From: Heterodera schachtii
Taxonomy: Eukaryota > Nematoda > Chromadorea > Rhabditida > Heteroderidae
DNA: 64,000 bases
Reading direction: 5' to 3'
Assembly: GCA_023374025.1 (NCBI GenBank)
Contig: SIJG01000080.1
Coordinates: forward strand, 386,029-450,028
Every line of letters starts with the position of its first letter. The first letter of the stretch is position 1. The notes beneath the pieces were generated by a model. It saw only the letters and a list, made by a program, of their open reading frames with translations, was not told the DNA's origin and made no database searches. This document shows, in pieces, positions 22,383 to 32,268 of this stretch. Made by a program: the position numbers and the translations under genes.

Positions 22383-22564
22383 TTCTTGGGCGGAAAGTGA
22401 GAGTGGATACGGACGGACGTGGCTGTACTAGCATAAATATTTCGGGCATATGCCTCTGCCCTTTGTCACCTCTTCCCCACTGACCATTTTTCATTTATTT
22501 TTGTTTTGTTTTTTTTTCCATTTGATCGCCATTTGGCGCATTTTTATGTAAAATTTTTCAAATA

Positions 22565-22693
22565 ACCACCCGGTCGGTCCGCTTACTGATATGTTGCTGC
22601 GGCTGTCCCCATTAGGACGGGCAGCATGCTGTTGATGTTGCTACGGCTGTCCACATTGGGACGGGCGGCACGGGGCGTGACCGAGCGGGTGGT
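22565..22693 (+). ncRNA. Structured RNA element: outer stem enclosing two tandem hairpins
   Basis: Outer arms ACCACCCGGTCGGTC (22565-22579) and GACCGAGCGGGTGGT (22679-22693) pair along nearly their whole length. Inside are two hairpins spaced 44 nt apart (22595-22626 and 22639-22670). Each has a TGCTGC-type lower stem, a GG bulge, a CTGTCC/GGACGG upper stem and a six-base loop (CCATTA or ACATTG). The two copies differ mostly in loops and at wobble-tolerant positions. It lies 180 bp after the TGA and before an AATAAA, so probably within the 3' UTR. It could instead be an inverted-repeat MITE; no target duplication is visible. Not a ribozyme class I recognise. Confidence 0.5.
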
Positions 22694-22748
22694 TTCATCA
22701 CCAATTCTTTGATAGCCAATTTTGGCACTCATTTATTTTTACTGTATC

Positions 22749-22754
22749 AATAAA
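22749..22754 (+). terminator. Poly(A) signal candidate
   Basis: AATAAA in TATCAATAAATCTTTG, about 365 bp after the TGA at 22380-22382. The moderately GC-rich transcribed-looking sequence gives way to AT desert just after it. Confidence 0.45.
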
Positions 22755-22769
22755 TCTTTGAAAAACAAA

Positions 22770-25520
22770 GCTGTTCTGATAGGAATTAGGTGAAAAAATA
22801 ATTAAATTATGTAAATAACCTGCATTCTGAGTGAGAATAAATTAACGGAACAATAAAGATCATTTCGATTAAATTATTTAATTTAAAACCATTCATGTTA
22901 TTTTGCAATTTTGAAAAAAGAAAGGTTTACCCAAAAGAATAACCGAAAGAAAGTAAATAAAATAAAACACAAAATTATTTTAACAAATTAAAAAAATATA
23001 TATTTTTATTAATTCCTTGTTTTAATGATTTTTAATGTTTTTTCGTTATAAATTTAATATTATAAAAACTAATCTTTATTTTTATTTATCAATAAAATAA
23101 AAATATTTCTAAATAAAACATATGATTAAATTATGTGAAAAATAGTACTAAAGATAATTAATATTATTGGTACATGGGAGGCAAAAATTTTATCAATTAT
23201 AGAACCATACGATCCTATGGCAACAGTAAGACCTACGCGAGTGTAATAAACCAAATTCGTAAATAATATTAATTTGTAAAATAATAAATCATACAGAGAA
23301 AATAAAATTTCAATCATAAAAACTTCACACACGGATCGGCTCATGACAAGAATTTGAAAATAATTAAAATAAATCCTTCGGGAAAGAATAAAACATAGTT
23401 CTCAAACTAAATTAAAATCATACTGTTTTAAATACCAATAATAAAGAATTTATCAATAGAAGTCTATGAAAAGTGAGGCATTAAGCAAATGATTAAAATA
23501 ACTTTAAATATAAAAAAAATACAAGAAAGAAAAGTTACTATGAGTTAGCTAAACCATTCCTAAACAAAAACAAGTTAAAAATGTTTTGAGAATAAATGAA
23601 TAATGTATTAATAAATAAGGTTTATGCATTAAACATTAAGAAAATATAGAGTTAATATCATAAACAAGTTATCTATAATACAGTATAGCAAATATAAATG
23701 AATTTACTCTTATTAGATTACAATTTAAATCTACAGGAGGAAAAGAGGCAGAGAAGAAATTGAACTCACATTTGTTTTTTTTTAATTGTAAAATTAAAAT
23801 ATTCTCTGCTGATAAAATTGATAAATTTTTGAAAATTTTGAAATTCTAAATTTCGCAAAATTATAGTAATAAAAGCAATTAAATTTCTGAATACTTAAAT
23901 AAAGAGCAAATACGCCTTAGTTAATTAAGAATAAAAATTTAAGAAACGACTGTTACTTTGTAAATTCACCTTTAGTTATAAAATTATTAAAGAAAACGAA
24001 AAAATATATTCGAGAAAACAAATTTAAAAAAGTAATTGTTCTTTAATTAATGATCAATAAATACATAAGAAATACTATTAATATTATTTTATGAATGAAA
24101 ATCATTATCTCATCGATCATTCTATAGAAGAAAAATTAATATTTACCTTTATTATTCTTTTTTTGAAAAGTCGATAGTAAATATCAACTATACATTTCTA
24201 TGAAAATTGTAATTTTTATCAAAACAGAAAACAAATTTAAATTATTCAATAAAATATTTTAATGAAGAGTTTTAAATACTCAAAGAACTAGAGAAAATTA
24301 AAATTTTCAACACTTAAAAACATTTTTTATTAATATATTATAAAAACGGTTAAATATACTTATTTAAATTCATCAATAAATGGCTGAATTAACAAATTAA
24401 TTAATAATGTATTTAAAAAAATTAATGTTATTTGAATAACCTTTGGAAAAGTTAAAGAATTTAATTTTCTATAATTTTAGATGAATTGTTATTAAAATAA
24501 ATTGAATTAATTAAGTCATCCAATGCGATAATGCAATTTACTATTTGAAAAAATAACGAACAACGCGGTAACTGCATCCATGGAGAACAAAAAACTCTTC
24601 TCAGGCATGTTAAATAAGAATAACATAAAAAATGCATTTATACCGTTACGAAATTACACTAATAAATAAGAACAAATATAATAATTCCAAAAATAATTTC
24701 ATAATTAGCAATGTTAGGATAAAATGTCTAATAAACTTACAAAGTCATTACTTCTAAAAATCCTATTAAAAATAACCTACTAAAGAACTATGATGAACTA
24801 AAGTGTTTGAGTCAAATGATAAATAGTGAATCAATAAAAAGTAATTAATTAGAAAAACAAATTAATTAGAAAAACATTTAAATTATACCATTAATGTTTC
24901 TTTAGGGTCATTGTTTTCAGTGGTGTTAATATCAGTAGAAAATAAATAAAGTAATATAATTTATGAAAACCCCTTTATATATTAATATATAAAAAATAAA
25001 TTTGAACCTATACTTTCATAAAATAATTTCCTCAGAAATAATAATATTATTTTATGAATGAAAAACAATAACTCATCGAGGCAATTTTTATAAGAAAAAT
25101 TAATGTTAATTTCTTTTTTTTTGTAAAGTCAATACCTAAAATATGAACAATACATTTCTATGAAAATTGTAATACATTTTATTAAAATAGAAAAGAAGCT
25201 TAAATTATTCAATAAAATTTATTTTAGATTTACTATAAAAATTAATATTAGAAAAAATAATAAAGATAATTACCATAAAAGGTTACTAATAAAGAATGTT
25301 CAAGCAATTGTAACCAACTATAGAGGGTAAATAAATACTTGAAGAAAATTTACATGGACGAAAAATAAGACATCTAAACTAACATAAAATTAACAATTGA
25401 CCTTTTAACTGAACACGTCTTTAGTAATTGAAATGCATTTTAAAAATACGCAAGCACAGAAAACTAAATTAAGATAAGTTGGGAATTAAATTTGTGAAAA
25501 TTATATATATATTTTTTTAA
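22770..25520. other. AT-rich desert with a local diverged repeat
   Basis: Mostly A-rich non-coding sequence. Segments 24085-24260 and 25045-25220 are diverged copies of each other, sharing TTATTTTATGAATGAAAA, ACATTTCTATGAAAATTGTA and AAATTATTCAATAAAAT in order. 24480-24600 resembles 28400-28515 (ACAACGCGG followed by AACT and GAGAAC). One hydrophobic minus-strand frame lies at 23126-23344, listed separately. Confidence 0.5.
23126..23344 (-). CDS. Doubtful 72-codon hydrophobic ORF
   Basis: The frame begins MSRSVCEVFMIEILFSLYDL and includes RVGLTVAIGSYGSIIDKIFA and a hydrophobic C-terminus, with two possible membrane segments. Its middle (TACTCGCGTAGGTCTTACTG) is more GC-rich than the flanks. 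In such AT-rich DNA, Phe/Ile/Leu-rich frames arise by chance, and no homologue is recognised. Confidence 0.2.
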   Translation of the reverse strand: MSRSVCEVFMIEILFSLYDLLFYKLILFTNLVYYTRVGLTVAIGSYGSIIDKIFASHVPIILIIFSTIFHII

Positions 25521-25730
25521 AGACATATATATTATATCATAATTAAAAAGCAAAATCGTACCCCATTGGACCCAACTTTTGTGGAGAGTTATCCCGTATT
25601 TGTTCAAAAGCGAAGAAATTTAAATAAAACTAAAGCTCAACGAACAGCGTGCACAAAATTCCAACGAATTCTCCCTATAAATAATTTTAATTTTATAAAT
25701 CAATATATCATTAAATTTAATGGATTATGA
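25521..25730 (+). CDS. Coding-like open stretch without ATG, possible exon or relic
   Basis: A 69-codon frame between TAA (25518) and TGA (25728) includes RTPLDPTFVESYPVFVQKRR and NLNKTKAQRTACTKFQRILP. The part at 25557-25675 has balanced composition and codons (GAC, GTG, GAG, CCC, GCG, TGC), unlike flanking AT text. No clear acceptor or donor frames it, and no family is recognised. It could be an exon of a gene with long introns or a pseudogene fragment. Confidence 0.25.
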   Translation, partial: RHIYYIIIKKQNRTPLDPTFVESYPVFVQKRRNLNKTKAQRTACTKFQRILPINNFNFINQYIIKFNGL

Positions 25731-26948
25731 AGATTTTTAAGGCCGATTAATTGTAGAAAATAATTTTATCATTATGAATATTAAATCTTCATTTTAAAAA
25801 GTATAACTGAAATTAACAGATAATATAACTCTTTTTCGTTATAGAAATAGTAAGTTAAAGACAAACAAATCATTAAAAAAATTTACTTTTTCAATTACTT
25901 TGTAAGGCATTTTATAGATATAAGGAAATATATAAAGGTATAATTAGGCTAATTTAATCACGGTATAATATTGAAATAATCAATAAGTATAAAAAAGAAT
26001 AAATCAAAATTTTCAACGAAAAATTCAATTCAGGATAAGTGTAAAATTTACAAAATTAATTAAATAAATCTTATTTTGATACAAATTCTGATTCAAATGG
26101 CATTCTTGTTACACCGACACGGGCACAAATGAAATATTTGTTTTTCTGATCACACAAGTTTAAATTTAATTCACGAGATTTATTGAACAAGAACTAAGCA
26201 ATTACCAAATTTTATAAAATAAATCATCAATTTATCGTTTTACCAAAAATAATGCAACAACGAATTTTAACTATGAATCATAACGATAAAGATGGACCTT
26301 TGGATTACTAACTTTTTTCATAATTAATAAATTTATAGCTGGTGATTTCTATCATTAAATAAAAAAGCTATAAAATAATTTTATTTAATATTAATAAGTC
26401 AAATGATTTTTTGGATTGAATTATATTAAAATATAGAAACAAATAATTGTATAATTTTTATTCAATTGAAAATAATCAAAAGCTTTGCTCATGATGGAGA
26501 GGTGGAAACAAATGGCTAGTTGCGTGACTGTTCATTAGGATAAATATTTCGATACCGGCGCACACCTGCGGATATCAAGAGCCAATAAAAAATTCTAAAC
26601 ATGCAAATATATCGAGCAAAAAGTAAAAATTTAAGATACAAAAATATATTTAAAATTTCATGAATTTGCGCTGCACAATTAAGTATCATTTTAAAGCATG
26701 TTTTTTTAACTTAAATAATGGTGCACGTGCACTTAAATAAATCATAAATAATAAAAGAAAGGTACCCTGCTTATTTAAATAATTATCTACTATTATTTTA
26801 TTTAAATTTATTAAAAATAACTACTAATTCAAGCAATTTTTACTTTTAGTAAATTGTTCTTTTGAGATCATACAGAAAAAAATTTCTGTTAAATTATAAT
26901 TTTGAAGGAAATAAAAATTAAAAAAAAATTTCTTCAATATACGATTTC

Positions 26949-27074
26949 ACCGGGTACCCGATACCCGACCCGGTACCCGGTTTAAAAACTGGTGCCCGAC
27001 CCGGTACCCTGCTTTTCAATACCCGGTAATTCGGACCCGGTTTTTGCCCAAATACCCGGACCCGTGCAGCCCTA
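26949..27074. repeat. CCGGGTACCC-rich patch, probable truncated hAT-like element
   Basis: Degenerate repeats of ACCCGGTACCCG and ATACCCGG words make a GC-rich block. Its right edge GTGCAGCCCTA is the inverse of TAGGGCTGCAC, a common hAT-type terminus. No matching left terminus is visible, so it looks truncated. Confidence 0.45.
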
Positions 27075-27372
27075 ATTTAAATAAATGTAAATAATTAAGA
27101 ATAATTTAATCCATTGTATTGTAAATAAAACTATGAGAATCATCCATTATTGTATTTTATTAAAAATAAATTAACCATTTATTTATCGAGTCTTAAAAAA
27201 AATTTATTTGAATTTATTAATTTGATATTTGGATTTGACTCTTATAATTAGATTTATAAAATTGTTTGAAATAATTTAAATACTAGATTTATTTAAAATT
27301 AAATTAATCTTGTTTTTACAATTGTGTTTTACAGTATAGTCAGATTTTAAAAAGGAAAAAATATCTGATTAT

Positions 27373-27480
27373 CTTTCTTCTGTTTCTCACGCACTCTCTT
27401 TCTCTCTCTCTCTCACTCCCTATCTCTCTCTTCTCTCTCTCTCCTCTTTTTTTTCTTTCTCTCTCTCTCTCTCTCTCTCT
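27373..27480. repeat. Polypyrimidine CT/TCTC microsatellite
   Basis: About 108 bp of interrupted (CT)n and TTTCTC runs on the plus strand, ending in a pure (CT)n tract before ATCAACT. Confidence 0.85.
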
Positions 27481-27632
27481 ATCAACTATTCGTTTTAATG
27501 TAGAAATTATATTAATATTTGTACTTAAAATTTTTTGTTTTATTATTTTAAAAATCAGTTATGGGTTTTATCATATTCTAAAACAATTGTATTGTCAACA
27601 ATATTTTAACTTTATTTTATTTGTACTTATAG

Positions 27633-27665
27633 TAAAGATATCGGAAAGGGACCAGCTCCAGTCCA
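27633..27665 (+). CDS. Possible microexon
   Basis: TTGTACTTATAG precedes and GTAAGTTTCT (a near-consensus donor) follows a 33-bp, GC-richer segment that can read KDIGKGPAPV. With no neighbouring exon in a proven phase this is only a splice-signal match. Confidence 0.18.
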
Positions 27666-28774
27666 GTAAGTTTCTAATGAATAAAATAAACATTTTCTAA
27701 AATATTATTTAATCTTTTTAGTTCGAAGCAAAATTTTTTTTTATTCTTGGTCAATTAGTTCTCAATCTTTAAATTCAACAAGAAAAAAAAATGATTCAAA
27801 ATATTGTCCATTATTACCGATAAATCCGCAAGAGATCAATCACAATGGAAAATTCATTATGAATTTTAGAGATGATAAAGTAAAAATGATTATTTTTGGG
27901 GTAGGTATTTTTGAAGGTAAATTTAAAGAAAATGAAAATAGATACATAGACAGAGAAAACTATAGTAAATCCTAATGCAATAAATTAATTACGATGACTT
28001 TAATGAGCGTGTAAAAGTGCGCCAATTGGGGTAATTTTGTGGTTTTAATGTATAAGTGTTAAAATTAAATTTTGTGAATTTCATTAACAATTATTAAATA
28101 ACATTTACTATTTAAAAAGATCATAATTGAAAAAAACTTCAATAAATTATTTAGTAAAAGAATTGAATTGAATTATTAATGCAGTTTATGTCATATAATA
28201 TAATTTTAATTCGCTAAGATTCCACAGAAAGGACAAGCTTTGTTCGCTGCCTTCTCTCCAAATTAAATTATTATTTCTTAATTCGAAAAATAATTCTAAT
28301 TACAAAATATTCAAACAAATAAACAAAATTTATTAATAATGAATTTAAAAATATTCTAATCTTTTTAAAAGATAAATACTTTATATTTTATTTTTCATAT
28401 AATTTTTAGATGAAAATAAATTGAAATAATTAAGTTATACAATGCGAATAAATACATATTTTAAAAAACAATGAACAACGCGGCAACTACAACTATAGAG
28501 AACGCATTATCTGCAACTTAAAATAAATATTTATGAGCATATTCATTTAAGCAGTTTTAAATTTGTTTAATATAATATACCAATAATAACTTTTCTTTAT
28601 GAATAGTAATAAACCAATAATTTTCAAAATCTTAAATATAATTTTTAGACATCAAGTTATCTAAACCTACAAAATATGGTATAAATTTCAATAATAAACG
28701 AATAAAACGACAATTTTGAGATTTTAAGTTTTAGAAAATTAACAAGGATTTTAATTTCAAAAACAATAAAATCG

Positions 28775-28990
28775 GGTACTTTTCCGTTTTGGTGCCAAAG
28801 TTAAAAAAAAAAAATTTTTTAATCAATAGCGGGCGCGTAGAATTGCTAAAGCTACGCGCCAAAATTATTTCGGAGGCATAAATGCCACAATTTGAGCTTA
28901 GTTAGATTTCTTCGAATGGATCTGCAATTCAACTAGCTCGCTGTTGACTTGAAAAAAATTCAAACTTTGGCCCCAAAACGGAAAAGTACC
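28775..28990. mobile_element. 216-bp MITE with 8-bp target duplication
   Basis: The termini GGTACTTTTCCGTTTTGG and CCAAAACGGAAAAGTACC are perfect inverted repeats that extend imperfectly further. The direct repeat TAAAATCG lies at 28767-28774 and 28991-28998. Inside, GGCGCGTAG and CTACGCGCC (about 28831-28860) form a second, inner hairpin. An 8-bp duplication with GG-ended termini could be hAT-, P- or Merlin-type; the superfamily is unresolved. Confidence 0.8.
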
Positions 28991-28998
28991 TAAAATCG

Positions 28999-30261
28999 TT
29001 AGTGGTAGTTTAATAAGGCACTGGCAAATTTAATTTAATTATAAAGAAAATACTCACTAACTTTAAAATCATATATTTGAATTCTAAATTTTGATTTCAA
29101 AAGTAATAAGCATCAGATAAGCAATTGCATTCAAGAGGAATTCTCCTAGAATTAAAAAATTTTAATTTAGAAATGATATATTATTAATTCAAGATCTAAT
29201 TTTTTGTTAAAATATTCGGATAAAGAATCATTTAAAAACAAAACGTATATAAACTGAAAAGAAAATATTCACGAAACAAATGGCAATAAGAAAAATTATC
29301 AATAATTAAAAAAAAATTACAATCCAGAACTTTGCCAATAAATACAGCTCAGGATTTCGTTTGAATTCATCTTCAAAAAGCAAAAACAAAATTAAAAAAA
29401 ACATAAAACAAACATGTACAATATATTGTTTAATAAATACATTCCAAAATTTAACTTTATAATTTGGATATGTAAATCTTTCACAATAAGAACATTTATT
29501 TGAATACTTAGATGAAACCAAGAACCTACATTTTTCTTGGTGAGATTATGATATAAAGAAAATATGAAATCTATCATATAATTAAAAATTAAAAAAAAAA
29601 CAAAAAATGTAAAATTTTTAAATATAATATTTAATCTTATCGACGAAACTGATATCATTAACTGTATAATATTACTTGCTCTTAAGAAACCCCTTGTCTG
29701 AATACTAGAACAAATTCCATAACTCGTTAAACACAACTTAGCTCAAAATTTTTGAATTAATGATTTTTTCAATTCTTAGATGCAAAACTAAATTAAAAAT
29801 CATTTTTGATGAAATCATAAAATTAATGTTTAATAAAAAAAGATTTAAAATAAAATATAGCTAAAAATATTTCAAACTTGAATAGTAAAATAAAATTCCG
29901 AAAATATAATTGCTTTTATAGGAAAAAATGAAAATCATATAAAATTGGAAGAAATTAAGAACTTTTAAAAGAACTGAATCTAACGATGTTCTCATATCAA
30001 ATCCAACGAATTCGGAATAAGATCATGAGTAATCTCAATAAAATAATTGAATTTTAAAATAGAAGCTTAGATAAGCATATATATTAATAAAATTAATTAT
30101 TTAATTTTTTCTTTGAGGAGGAAAAATTTATATTGATATGAAAATGAGCTAATTTTCTTTAAATCATAGTAAATATATAGCTATGTCGGATAAAATAAAT
30201 AGTTTTATTTATTTCAATTAATGAGTTTTCATTATTAGTGAGTTGCTAGACATGGTGCTAG
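28999..30261. other. AT-rich stretch, no gene seen
   Basis: Two overlapping minus-strand frames at 29306-29736 are Phe/Ile/Lys-rich and look like chance frames. Nothing else can be supported. Confidence 0.5.
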
Positions 30262-30659
30262 GTTGTTCCACAAAAAACTCAGTGATCGAAAAATTAAATA
30301 AATAAATTTAATTATTCAATTCACAAAACACGGTGCCGTCCGGTTAACACTAATGTACGGCGCGACGCAAGTCATTTTCAAATTTTTTAATTTTTCAATT
30401 TTTCACATCACTTCTCGCCAATTTTCTCCATTTGTAGTAGACACAGACGGACGCCATTGGTACCCTTTTGTAAGTATATCCAAATGAGTGGATCAAGAAA
30501 CGAACCCGGCCTGGGAGATAGTCCTTTAAAAACTGAATAAAAAATTGTTCTTAACTGGACCGGTCCGGGTTCCGGATCAAGCACTTTTTGGGCCCCGAAA
30601 ATGGTGCGATCGGCTTCCGGAAAATGACCAATCAATCACTGAGTTTTTGTGGAACGACT
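30262..30659. mobile_element. ~400-bp inverted-repeat element
   Basis: GTTGTTCCACAAAAAACTCA then GTGATCG at the left pairs with the inverse of GTCGTTCCACAAAAACTCAG then TGATTG at the right. The interior is GC-rich in parts (30330-30370, 30430-30610) with a 75-codon minus-strand frame (30408-30635) that has no recognisable domain. I see no target-site duplication, so boundaries are approximate. Confidence 0.6.
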
Positions 30660-32106
30660 CAAAAAATAAAAAATCACTTAATTATTTTTATTTATTTTTT
30701 ATTCGAAATTTACATTGATCATTAATTATTATTTAAATCTTTGCTTCATTTTTTTATTCAAAAACCTAATGAATTAAAAAGAAAATTAAAAAAATGAAGA
30801 TTTAATTTTGAAGAGCATAAGAAAAAATGCAACCAAAAAGCAACAAATATTTTGATAGTTATAAATTTATGTTTTAAAAAACTTAAATTGAAACAAATCC
30901 AGGTGTTCTCATTTGTTTTAAATAAAAAAACACATTTAAAAATTTGTAATGAATATGCACATTCTCGTATGTATGAACTAACACCTATTGGGATAAGCGA
31001 ACGATTAAATATTAAGAATGATTTTAGATTGGTTTTAATCGGTATATTTGTGTATACCTTTTATAATAAATAAATTATCAAACTAAAAAAAACAAAACCT
31101 TCACGCTAAAGAAATGAATTAAAAAATAGTTAAAATTTTAGTTTAGAACAAACAACTAAAAAATAATTTTCAAATTTTAATTTCTTAACTTTTTAAAACA
31201 ATTATGGAAAACAAAATTTATTTTAATTCCCTAAATTTATTTAAATAAAACACCTTGAGGGTGAAACACAGCATTTTGGAGGACAAAGAAAAATGAAAAA
31301 GTCTCGAATTATAATAATATTTCTGAAGATAACAACAAGTTTGCGTGTTTGTTTAATCATATAATTAATAAGTTATAAGTTTGTTTCATTGAAGTAATAT
31401 TAAATTTAATAAAGTATTAAATGAATAAATAACAAGTAATTAAGTACTATTGCCAAAAAAAATTTTCACACTGGAGGCCATAACATGAAACAAAAAATTG
31501 CGTTTCTCAGGAGTATTATTTTAAATATTGGATTCACTGATTAATTTTTTTTTAAATATTCTAAACAAAATTCAAATTCAACTAAATAAATTCCGAACAT
31601 ATTTTAAACCCGAACCGATTAACCAATTCGAACCCGATCAAAATTTTATACCAAGAGAACATAAAGAGCCAATCATCATACCGAATCTTAAATAACATTA
31701 ACCACAGACTTTTCCATCCAAATAAATTAATTATACCATGAAGGATAATTAATCTTTTTTTATCAATACATTAGTGTGGAAGTAATTAATACTATTCTGT
31801 GAGACAATTTTGTTCATTCCTTCGGCAAAAAACATAGCAAGCATTATTCGTAAATTTGACTGAGTTTAAGCTAACTTATGATTAATTATTTAGCAAATTT
31901 AAAATAAAAAATCATTAAATTTAATTATTACAAACATTGACACTAAAACTCGAATAAAATTATATAAGGTCAAATCATAAATTGGCTACGAGCCTTATTG
32001 GCTACTACAATGAAAAAATCATAATGGCTTTATTATGACATAATTAAATTAATTAAAAGACAAAAATAGTGTTAAATAATAAAACAAAAATATCATTATT
32101 ATATGA
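30660..32106. other. AT-rich stretch, no gene seen
   Basis: A 73-codon plus frame at 30852-31073 is Lys/Leu/Phe-rich and unconvincing. A short patch at 31596-31640 repeats CGAACCCGA-like words. Nothing else stands out. Confidence 0.45.
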
Positions 32107-32268
32107 ATTATTAAATTTAACGATGTTTCCACCGTACATTACCTGCGCCGAACCAAGGATTACTACTACGAGTGCCAGCATCCGGAGAACTTGGATATTT
32201 TAATTAGAATTCCTATTTCTTTTTATTTTCAATTTGCATCATTTATATTTTGTGCAATTAATTTTTAA
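32107..32268 (+). CDS. Competing plus-strand coding-like frame
   Basis: Open for 53 codons between TGA and TAA without an ATG at its start. The GC-rich part reads NDVSTVHYLRRTKDYYYECQ then HPENLDILIR, followed by an AT-rich hydrophobic tail. It is listed as the alternative to the minus-strand signal-peptide exon. No family is recognised. Confidence 0.22.
   Translation: MIKFNDVSTVHYLRRTKDYYYECQHPENLDILIRIPISFYFQFASFIFCAINF
32143..32181 (-). CDS. Candidate signal-peptide first exon
   Basis: On the minus strand an ATG opens MLALVVVILGSAQ, a hydrophobic run with a small-residue end, and terminates exactly at CAG|GTAATG, a strong donor in phase 0. This is how a first exon of a secreted protein would look. 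The same DNA on the plus strand (32107-32268) is also open and reads YLRRTKDYYYECQHPENLDI, equally exon-like. Only one can be right. Downstream minus-strand exons were not found within the next 2 kb with confidence. Confidence 0.28.

Larger units (their letters stand above)
25731..28766. other. AT-rich stretch with repeat patches
   Basis: It contains the CCGGGTACCC-rich patch (26949-27074), the CT tract (27373-27480) and a possible microexon at 27633-27665. A 16-codon frame at 26492 (MMERWKQMASCVTVH) is too short to judge. The remainder is AT desert. Confidence 0.5.

Noticed and set aside
29306..29736. Overlapping 71- and 114-codon minus-strand ORFs
   Set aside because: Phe/Ile/Asn/Lys-rich with no GC shift or splice signals. 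Expected by chance at this AT content.
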